Below are positions 1 to 5,175 of a DNA stretch of 9,796 nucleotides, in pieces. The stretch's first letter is position 1; each line of letters starts with the position of its first letter. The stretch comes from JABWBP01 sp964522165. GTDB lineage: Bacteria > Calditrichota > Calditrichia > RBG-13-44-9 > J075. The position numbers were made by a program, and so were the translations under genes. The stretch covers positions 1 through 9,796 of the forward strand of contig CAZFVV010000179.1 in NCBI GenBank assembly GCA_964522165.1, read 5' to 3'. The notes below the pieces were generated by a model that saw only the letters and a list, made by a program, of their open reading frames with translations, ran no database searches and was not told the DNA's origin.

Positions 1-8
1 TGGTTCTT

Positions 9-449
9 TTATACTTCGCTTTCGGAAACGTCCTGCAGGATGTTTTCGGCTAATATGGCGGCGATTTCATCGACCGGGTGCTCTTTTGCGTAAAGGCCCG
101 CAAGTTTGACAAGTGACGGGGGCAGAGACTTCGGATCAATGTCTCTGGCATAAATGGGGAATATATGTTTTTTACGGCTGGAAAAATCCCGGCTAAGAGC
201 CACACCCAATTCAAAGTTTGCCCACTGTTTATCAAAATAGGAGGGCGAGAGAATCAGAATAAAATAGCGACTCTCTTCCAGCGCATTCTCTATTTCCCGA
301 AGAAAGGAGTCGCCAAATCGCAATTTCCCTTCATCGTACCATACTTTTAATCCCTGGTTTCTCAAGGCATTGGCCAGGTTTTTTGCAAATAACCCATCCT
401 CTGAAGAGTAGGAAATAAAGGCGTCATAGGTGGGTTTATTCTTAGTCAT
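9..449 (-). CDS. Standalone TIR-domain protein, probable NAD-processing immune-type effector or sensor
   Basis: The 146-residue product is essentially one TIR domain. It opens with box 1 YDAFISYSSED (residues 8-18), then VWYDE at 36-40, and a helix holding W76-A-N-F-E80. This WxxxE arrangement carries the catalytic glutamate in NAD-cleaving TIR domains. There is no signal peptide, membrane segment or second domain, so it is probably cytosolic. In bacteria such proteins either cleave NAD or make NAD-derived signals, for example ThsB of Thoeris, which needs a ThsA partner. No ThsA-like gene is visible, and the gene ends 8 bases from the window edge, so a downstream partner cannot be excluded. 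It follows mobA on the same strand after 63 bases. The sequence is visibly richer in A/T than mobA, which hints at transfer. The ribosome binding site is weak (GGGAAAAG just before ATG). The fold is secure; the biological role is inferred. Confidence 0.88.
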   Translation of the reverse strand: MTKNKPTYDAFISYSSEDGLFAKNLANALRNQGLKVWYDEGKLRFGDSFLREIENALEESRYFILILSPSYFDKQWANFELGVALSRDFSSRKKHIFPIYARDIDPKSLPPSLVKLAGLYAKEHPVDEIAAILAENILQDVSESEV

Positions 450-512
450 TTTCTTTTCCCGGCATATAATTCCTCTTTTTGCACTTCGCCAATATATATG
501 GTTACCAGTTCA

Positions 513-1133
513 TCAATCAAGCGCCCATAATCCTCTTCGCAAATAGAGCTCTATTTGTTCCAGGTCTTCTTTCCGGTTCACGTTCAAAAAAAATTCCGCC
601 CGGTACCCGGGCAGTTCCTGCGGCATGGAAATCTCCACCCCCCGTAATTCCCGAATCACTGTTTGCAGCGCAAAATCCCCCTTCCGCAGCCTCGCCTCCA
701 GCGCCCCCGCGAGGGTTTTCGGCCAGATGGAAACCAGCGGTTCCAGACCCCGTTCCGAGCAGGCGCTGACCGGGCGGTTTTTCTGCCGCCGTTCAAATAA
801 AATCCGGTAAACCTGCGCCGGCAGCAGGGGCAGGTCGCAGGGGAGCACCGCAACCCAGGGTGTTTGTGCAGCTTGCAAAACCGAGTAAATCCCCCCTAAC
901 GGCCCGCAGCCGGGAAGAACGTCCCCCACCAGGGGAACGTTCTTGTCTTCGTAAATATTGATTTCCCCGTAATTCAAAAGCGCCCGGGATGAAATTTGCC
1001 CGGCAAGGCGGAGCGCGTGATCGAGCAGGGATTCATTGCCCAGCCGGACGAGGGCCTTGGGCGCGCCGAAGCGCCGGCTTTTCCCCCCGGCAATGATCGC
1101 CGCGGTCAACTCATCGCTGATCGGTTCGCTCAT
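513..1133 (-). CDS. mobA: Molybdenum cofactor guanylyltransferase MobA
   Basis: The 206-residue product transfers GMP from GTP to molybdopterin-Mo to make the guanine dinucleotide cofactor in the cytosol. The N-terminal nucleotide-binding loop reads IIAGGKSRRFGAPKAL (residues 13-28), the family LAGGxSxRMGxxKxL signature. D71 lies in VPLVGDVLPGCGPLGGI and D100 in LPCDLPLL; both match conserved GTP/magnesium-contacting positions. The C-terminus has the expected FLNVN segment. Length is normal for the family (about 190-210). The ATG start puts the nucleotide-binding strand about 10 residues in; a modest AAGG lies 7 bases upstream. No other molybdenum cofactor gene is visible. The gene is divergent from the histidine kinase and co-oriented with the TIR gene. 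NTP-transferase relatives such as MobA-like or CofC proteins are less likely given the intact GPLGGI and LPCDLPLL motifs. Confidence 0.92.
   Translation of the reverse strand: MSEPISDELTAAIIAGGKSRRFGAPKALVRLGNESLLDHALRLAGQISSRALLNYGEINIYEDKNVPLVGDVLPGCGPLGGIYSVLQAAQTPWVAVLPCDLPLLPAQVYRILFERRQKNRPVSACSERGLEPLVSIWPKTLAGALEARLRKGDFALQTVIRELRGVEISMPQELPGYRAEFFLNVNRKEDLEQIELYLRRGLWALD
540..557. repeat. Perfect 18-base palindrome inside the mobA 3' end
   Basis: CAAATAGAG is followed directly by its reverse complement CTCTATTTG. It lies in the last codons of mobA, encoding part of EQIELYL, and is locally A/T-rich in an otherwise G/C-rich gene. It may be chance, a binding site, or a small insertion tolerated at a variable C-terminus. 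No run of T follows it, so it is not an obvious terminator. Confidence 0.5.
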
Positions 1134-1346
1134 AAACGCGCCTTGCTAAACTTTCCCGCCGCCAAAAAGTTTAAAATATCGTAAAGTAGATTTTAACTAT
1201 GGAATATTTGCTGAACAAACCTTAATTTCCGTCGCAAGTAAAAAATCGGAAGGCGGCGACGCCAGGGGTTTTTCAGAAACTATCCAAAATATTGCTTTGA
1301 CAGCGGTGAATTTTATCACACTTATTTGGAAAAGGAGAATTATTGT
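1134..1346. promoter_or_regulatory. Divergent intergenic region between mobA and the kinase unit
   Basis: This gap must hold the promoters for minus-strand mobA and for the plus-strand kinase unit. A consensus-like TTGACA occurs at 1297-1302 on the plus strand, but no good TATAAT follows at 16-18 bases; CTTATT at 1321-1326 is the nearest weak match. AAGGAG at 1332-1337 is a strong Shine-Dalgarno sequence, 9 bases before ATG 1347. The stretch is A/T-rich compared with the flanking genes. No operator or riboswitch was recognised. The promoter call is tentative; FCB bacteria often use promoters that depart from the sigma-70 consensus. Confidence 0.3.
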
Positions 1347-1421
1347 ATGTTGGGCTTAAAGCTCAACTTCCCAGGGGGTTTCGGCGTTTTCCCGGAGCAA
1401 GCCAAAAGGACAGATGAATGA
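1347..1421 (+). CDS. Possible 24-codon upstream reading frame coupled to the histidine kinase
   Basis: A short frame starts at ATG 1347, 9 bases after a strong AAGGAG (1332-1337), and ends in a TGA whose first two bases are the TG of the kinase ATG. The overlap ATGA (1418-1421) is the classic arrangement for translational coupling. The predicted peptide begins MLGLKLNFPGGFGVFPEQ and ends KRTDE, with no recognised domain. The kinase also has its own AAAAGGA 7 bases before its start, inside this frame. A palindrome (1349-1367) overlaps the first codons and could fold in the mRNA. It could be a leader peptide controlling kinase translation, or a chance frame; the case rests on the ribosome binding site and the exact overlap. 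Confidence 0.4.
   Translation: MLGLKLNFPGGFGVFPEQAKRTDE
1349..1367. repeat. Short hairpin at the 5' end of the upstream reading frame
   Basis: GTTGGGCTTAAAGCTCAAC pairs as 9 + 9 bases around a central A, with one G-T wobble. It starts at the G of the ATG of the small frame, 10 bases after its ribosome binding site, so in the transcript it could affect initiation. Its odd-length design with a single central base matches the palindrome at 9774-9796. Confidence 0.5.
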
Positions 1422-3697
1422 AGAAGACTCTCCATGTTCTTATCATCGGGCATTCCGAAGAGGAAGCCGCGATGTTATGCGAGGAACTCGGCCGCGGCAG
1501 GTACGATATCTTCCGGGAACGGGTTTATTCTTCTTCTACCTTGATCGAGGCTCTCTCCCGCCAATCCTGGGATCTGGTGATCTCCGAATATAAATTACCC
1601 CGCTTTAGCGTTCTGGCTGCCCTGGAGTTGCTGCGGAAAAACGCCCCCGCCACCCCGCTTATCGTCGTTTCCGAGGAGCGGGATGAAGAAGCGCTGGTGG
1701 CCGCCATCAAGGCCGGCGCCCGGGATTTTATTTTAAAACAGCGCCTGGAGCGCCTGCTTCCCGCGGTGGAAGCTGCCTTGGCGGAGAAAAATGCCCCGGC
1801 AGCGGGGATGGATGGGGGGCCCCCGTCGAGGCATTTCGATGAACGCTTAAAACTGGCCCTGGAGGTCAACAATTCCGGGTTGTGGGACTGGAACGTGGAG
1901 ACCGGGGAAATTCACTTCAGCTCCCAGTGGGAGGCGATGTTAGGCTTCCGGGAGGGTGAATTCACCCCTAACCTTTATGCCTGGGAGGCGCTGCTCCATC
2001 CCGAAGACAAAACCGCGGTAAACCACGCCTTAAACGAGCACTTAGAAGGCCGCACCCCCTATTATGAAACCGAGCACCGCCTGAAATCCCGAAAAGGAGA
2101 GTGGGTTTGGGTTCAAAATCGCGGCCGGGTGGTGGAGCGGGACGGGGAGGGCCGGGCCTTGCGAGTGATCGGCACTTACACCGATATTTCATCGCGGAAA
2201 CGCGCCGAGGCCTCCCTGCGCCTTAAAACGGCGGAATTCGAGACGATCTTTAACGCGAACCCGGAGGCGGTCGTTTTTTCCAATAACAAGCGGGAAATCA
2301 CCCTGGTGAACCCCGCTTTCTGCGCCCTGTTCGAATATGCGCCCGATGAATTGCAGGGCAAAAGCGAGGAGATTCTCTACGCCGACGCCAAAGATTTCAG
2401 GAATGCGGCGAACCCCGGGCAGGGGGCCAACGGAAAAGAGGCCGCCCCGGCCCGGGAAATCCTCTTCAAGAAGAAAACCGGCCAGACGCTCACCGGCGAA
2501 AGGGTCGAAACCACGGTAGAAGATGCGCAGGGAAACCGCATTGGCTTTCTGGCCATTATTCGCGATGTTTCCGCCAGCAAAAAAATGGCGGCTCCCCTCA
2601 ACGGCCAGGAAACCAACTACCGGCGCCTGTTCGAAGAAGATTTGACCGGCAATTTCATCATCTCCCCGCAGGGAGCTATTATCACCTGCAACCCCTCCTT
2701 CGCCCGCATTTTCGGCTTCGCATCGGTAGATGAAGCGATGAAGGGCAATTTCTTCGATCTCAACCCCGATCCCAAGTTCAAAGCTTCGTTTTTGGAATTG
2801 TTGCGCAAAGAGAAGAAATTAGAATCGCACGAATTGGAATTGCAGCGCCGCGACGGCAAAATCGTTTTCGTGGTGCAAAACGTGATCGGCGAATTCGGGG
2901 AAAACGGGGATTTGCAAACTATCCGGGGATACGTCTTCGATGATACCCGCCGGCGAGAGATCGAAAGCCAGTTCGTGCAGTCCCAGAAAATGGAGAGCCT
3001 GGGCACCCTGGCGGGCAGCATCGCGCACGATTTCAACAATCTTCTCTCGGTTATCAGCGCCAACAGCGAGATTTTATTGATGAAGATGAACTCCGAGGAC
3101 CCCCTGCGCAAAGCCGCGGAGCAAATCAAACAGACCAGCCGCCAGGCGGCCATCCTCACCCATCAGATCCTCACCTTCAGCCGCAAGCAGGTGGTGCAGC
3201 CCCGGGTGATCGATTTGAACGAGGTGGTGGAAAACGTCGCCAAAATTCTCCTCCGGCTGATCGGCAAGGATATCGAAATGCACACGATTTTGAATCCGGA
3301 CCTGGGAAAGGTGAAGATCGATCCGGTGCAGATCGAGCAAATCATCATCAACTTAGCCGTGAACGCCCGCGACGCCATGGCCGGCGGGGGCAAACTGACC
3401 ATCGGCACTAACAACGTAACCGTGGATAAAGAAATGGCCGGAAAGCATATCGACGCGCAACCCGGCCTCTACGTGCTTCTCGCGGTCAGCGACACCGGCA
3501 CCGGGATGGACTCCGAAACGTTGAAGCATATCTTCGAACCCTTTTTTACCACCAAGAAAAAGGGAAAAGGCACCGGCCTGGGGCTTTCTACGGTGTACGG
3601 GATCGTCAAGCAAAATAAAGGCTTCATCGACGTGTACAGCGAGCCGGGCAAGGGCTCCATCTTCAAGATTTATTTACCCCGCCAGGAGGAGGGATAG
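1418..3697 (+). CDS. Cytosolic histidine kinase: degenerate receiver, three PAS domains, HisKA, HATPase_c
   Basis: The 759-residue product is a two-component sensor kinase without signal peptide or membrane segment. Residues 5-122 form a receiver fold in which the phospho-acceptor Asp is replaced by glutamate (E57 in DLVISEYKLP) and the acidic-pocket Asp pair by G11-H12; the conserved Ser and Lys remain as S85 and K108. Three PAS modules follow: about 143-260 (GTYTDISSRKRAE closes the first), 270-388 and 398-512. The dimerisation/phosphorylation helix has H537 in SIAHDFNNLLSVI. The ATPase domain shows the N box (N645, N649), DTGTGM (D692), the FEPFFTTK segment and a GKGTGLGLSTV loop. AAAAGGA at 1404-1410 supports the start. 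The ligand and cognate response regulator are unknown; no regulator gene adjoins. The receiver probably acts as an unphosphorylated sensory or docking module. Confidence 0.93.
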   Translation: MKKTLHVLIIGHSEEEAAMLCEELGRGRYDIFRERVYSSSTLIEALSRQSWDLVISEYKLPRFSVLAALELLRKNAPATPLIVVSEERDEEALVAAIKAGARDFILKQRLERLLPAVEAALAEKNAPAAGMDGGPPSRHFDERLKLALEVNNSGLWDWNVETGEIHFSSQWEAMLGFREGEFTPNLYAWEALLHPEDKTAVNHALNEHLEGRTPYYETEHRLKSRKGEWVWVQNRGRVVERDGEGRALRVIGTYTDISSRKRAEASLRLKTAEFETIFNANPEAVVFSNNKREITLVNPAFCALFEYAPDELQGKSEEILYADAKDFRNAANPGQGANGKEAAPAREILFKKKTGQTLTGERVETTVEDAQGNRIGFLAIIRDVSASKKMAAPLNGQETNYRRLFEEDLTGNFIISPQGAIITCNPSFARIFGFASVDEAMKGNFFDLNPDPKFKASFLELLRKEKKLESHELELQRRDGKIVFVVQNVIGEFGENGDLQTIRGYVFDDTRRREIESQFVQSQKMESLGTLAGSIAHDFNNLLSVISANSEILLMKMNSEDPLRKAAEQIKQTSRQAAILTHQILTFSRKQVVQPRVIDLNEVVENVAKILLRLIGKDIEMHTILNPDLGKVKIDPVQIEQIIINLAVNARDAMAGGGKLTIGTNNVTVDKEMAGKHIDAQPGLYVLLAVSDTGTGMDSETLKHIFEPFFTTKKKGKGTGLGLSTVYGIVKQNKGFIDVYSEPGKGSIFKIYLPRQEEG

Positions 3698-3711
3698 TAG
3701 CAGGGACGGAG

Positions 3712-3731
3712 TGCAAAACTTCAGTTTTGCA
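3712..3731. repeat. Short perfect hairpin just after the kinase gene
   Basis: TGCAAAACT and AGTTTTGCA form a 9-base-pair stem around a TC loop, 14 bases after the kinase stop codon. The centre ACT-NN-AGT recurs in hairpins at 9103-9120 and 9420-9435. No T-run follows, so as a terminator it would be weak. Confidence 0.65.
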
Positions 3732-3893
3732 GGGGCAGGGGGCAGGGGCAGTCGCAGGTGTAAAGAGTATGATAAACCGATTTCATGGGAATAGCAAGGA
3801 ATCAATCCCTGCTGTGTCATTCCCGCGAAAGCGGGAATCTATGAGTTGCCAGCATTCGTTGATTCCACCCCCTGCCACCCGCCCCTGCCCCTG
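3730..3893. repeat. Nested inverted-repeat element with G-rich and C-rich arms
   Basis: The gap between the kinase and the cyclase is mostly a nested palindrome. The outer arms are a G-rich 22-mer (3730-3751, CAGGGG-type units) and a C-rich 22-mer (3872-3893) that pair at 18 of 22 positions. Inside, GGAATCAA (3798-3805) pairs with TTGATTCC (3859-3866), and these enclose the ATTCCC hairpin at 3815-3840. The G-rich arm has three runs of 4-5 G separated by CA. No gene is convincing in the gap (3698-3925). It looks like an accretion of repeats or a small non-autonomous element. Confidence 0.6.
3815..3840. repeat. dRS3-like ATTCCC-N8-GGGAAT hairpin repeat
   Basis: ATTCCCGC and GCGGGAAT form a perfect 8-base-pair stem with a GAAA loop (3819-3838). 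This fits the ATTCCC-N8-GGGAAT pattern of the dRS3 repeats described in Neisseria. The non-palindromic flanks TGTC on the left and CT on the right recur in the two copies at 4640-4677 and 4685-4728, so the three are one repeat family rather than chance palindromes. Confidence 0.75.
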
Positions 3894-3925
3894 TCAACTC
3901 AAACTCCATTCCCCATCAAAACAAA

Positions 3926-4570
3926 ATGATACCCTACCACACCATCTACGACATCAGCGTGTTGTTAGGAGAGGAGGCGATTGATTACCCGGGCGATCCC
4001 CCGTTCCGCCGGGAAATGCTCTACGCCCTGCGCAACGGGGACGCCGCAGACGTCTCCCGGCTCTCCATGAGCGCCCACGCCGGCGCCCACCTGGACACCC
4101 CCTCTCACTTCTTCGACCGCCCGGAATGCGCCATCGACCGCTACCCGGCGCAGGAATTCATTCTCCCGGCAATGGTGTGGCAGATAAAAGACCCGGAAAC
4201 AATCCGCCCGCTGGAATTGGAATCGCTCGATATTCTCCGCGGGGATGCTTTGCTTTTCAAGACCGCAAATTCCCTGGGCGGGCGCTGTAAAAGCGGAGTG
4301 TTTGCGGAAGATTTTGTAGAGCTATCGCCGGAAGGGGCGGATTTCTGCCTGGAGAAAGGGGTAAAACTGGTGGGCATCGATTACATCTCGGTGGAGCGGC
4401 ATGGCGATGGAACCTACCCGGTGCATCGTAAATTGCTGGGGAACGATATTTTCATCCTGGAGGGAATTAACCTGGCGGCGGTTCCCCCGGGGCGCTATAC
4501 CCTAATTTGCCTGCCTTTGAAAATTAAAGGCGGGGAGGCTTCCCCGGTGCGGGCGGTGCTGCTTGGATAG
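3926..4570 (+). CDS. Cyclase-family metal-dependent hydrolase, kynurenine formamidase-like
   Basis: The 214-residue product matches the PF04199 cyclase fold. The family signature HxGTHxDxPxH appears as HAGAHLDTPSH (residues 51-61), with threonine replaced by A54. H51, H55 and D57, together with H167 and E179 (12 residues apart, as in the KynB metal site), are the likely zinc ligands; H61 is the probable catalytic histidine. The C-terminal VKLVGIDYISVE, ILEGINLAAVPPGRY and PVRAVLLG segments are typical. Members hydrolyse N-formylkynurenine or other amides and esters. No tryptophan-degradation gene is nearby, so the substrate is unknown. The ATG is placed well because the conserved YDISVLL strand begins about 8 residues in, but no clear Shine-Dalgarno sequence precedes it. 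Upstream is the nested repeat; downstream a MITE-like element starts 40 bases after the stop. Confidence 0.9.
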   Translation: MIPYHTIYDISVLLGEEAIDYPGDPPFRREMLYALRNGDAADVSRLSMSAHAGAHLDTPSHFFDRPECAIDRYPAQEFILPAMVWQIKDPETIRPLELESLDILRGDALLFKTANSLGGRCKSGVFAEDFVELSPEGADFCLEKGVKLVGIDYISVERHGDGTYPVHRKLLGNDIFILEGINLAAVPPGRYTLICLPLKIKGGEASPVRAVLLG

Positions 4571-4609
4571 AGAATTTTTTGTATTTATTCAGCCACTTTG
4601 GAGTGATAA

Positions 4610-4760
4610 AAAAAATAACTTGTTAAATTTAGCCAAACCTGTCATTCCGGCTGTAGCGAAGCGGAATGCCGGAATCTCCGCAGAAGATTCCGGTATTTTC
4701 CCCAAAAACGGGAAAAACCGGAATGACATCCGACAATACGATTTTAACAAATTATTTTTT
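4610..4760. mobile_element. MITE-like element with 18-base terminal inverted repeats and two head-to-head repeats
   Basis: The ends AAAAAATAACTTGTTAAA (4610-4627) and TTTAACAAATTATTTTTT (4743-4760) are inverted repeats matching at 17 of 18 bases. Inside are two copies of the TGTCATTCCGG...CCGGAATCT family in opposite orientation: plus strand 4640-4677 and minus strand 4728-4685, seven bases apart. The 87-base core thus has inverted ends GTCATTCCGG/CCGGAATGAC. It encodes no transposase, and the frames crossing it are not gene-like. I see no clear target-site duplication. It lies 40 bases after the cyclase stop and could also act as a bidirectional transcription barrier, since both ends carry A/T runs next to strong stems. 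Confidence 0.65.
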
Positions 4761-4793
4761 GACCGATCCTAAGGCTCAGAACCACAAAGATTT

Positions 4794-4868
4794 ATGAAGT
4801 TATTCGTAATTCGGGCCGTGTACATAACATTTGCAGCTTCTTTGCTTTTTATCTTAAGGGGGTTGTAA
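4794..4868 (+). other. Possible 24-codon hydrophobic reading frame, perhaps a signal-peptide remnant
   Basis: ATG 4794 opens a frame whose peptide begins MKLFVIRAVYITF and continues AASLLFILRGL, basic then hydrophobic like a signal or membrane peptide. The stop TAA (4866-4868) lies within the left arm of the inverted-repeat element at 4854-4952. This would fit a secreted-protein gene interrupted by the element, a tiny membrane peptide, or chance. There is no strong Shine-Dalgarno sequence (only AAAGA) and no continuation was found beyond the element. The rest of the 4571-5175 gap holds the two inverted-repeat elements and otherwise no recognised gene or RNA. Confidence 0.15.
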
Positions 4869-4952
4869 AAGTTTAATGTACCAGCCAAACGCGGATAATT
4901 ATCCTACAAACAGAAGGGGAAGCTGGTACGTTATTTCTTTCCAACCCCCTAA
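4854..4952. repeat. Large imperfect inverted repeat upstream of the propeller gene
   Basis: The arms at 4854-4885 and 4922-4952 begin with TTAAGGGGGTTG and end with CAACCCCCTAA, and close again next to the loop with GTACCAGC/GCTGGTAC. The middle of the arms pairs partly. The 36-base loop region contains a perfect palindrome, GGATAATTATCC (4893-4904). It could be a short non-autonomous element, or a folded leader RNA for the gene starting at 5176, about 220 bases downstream. No known riboswitch motif is recognised. Confidence 0.55.
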
Positions 4953-5175
4953 TCCTCTTTAACCGCGTATCGTTTTGTACAATTTAACTCATATGATCAT
5001 CCCAGGGCGCGCATTATACATAGAAACCTTCCCCCAACCTGCCGAATAAGTTCCCCTGAATTCCGGCGAGATTTATAATGAAAATGACCTCTTGCAAAAC
5101 GGGAAAACTTTTTACTATGAAAAGATCAGAGGTTATATTATCCTCGACCATTTCAACAAAACGGAGGATGAATTC

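Noticed and set aside
442..465. A 7-codon minus-strand frame overlapping the TIR start, with AGAGG upstream
   Set aside because: It resembles the kinase upstream frame in layout but is too short to separate from chance.
3730..3751. Complete G-quadruplex motif
   Set aside because: Only three long G-runs are close together; the fourth candidate is too far away for a confident call.
4563..4772. 69-codon plus-strand frame after the cyclase
   Set aside because: It runs straight through the MITE-like element; its sequence is translated repeat.
5092..5175. Longer start (TTG 5092) for the propeller protein
   Set aside because: It would place 28 polar residues before the signal sequence; ATG 5176 has GGAGG 8 bases upstream and starts the signal peptide directly.
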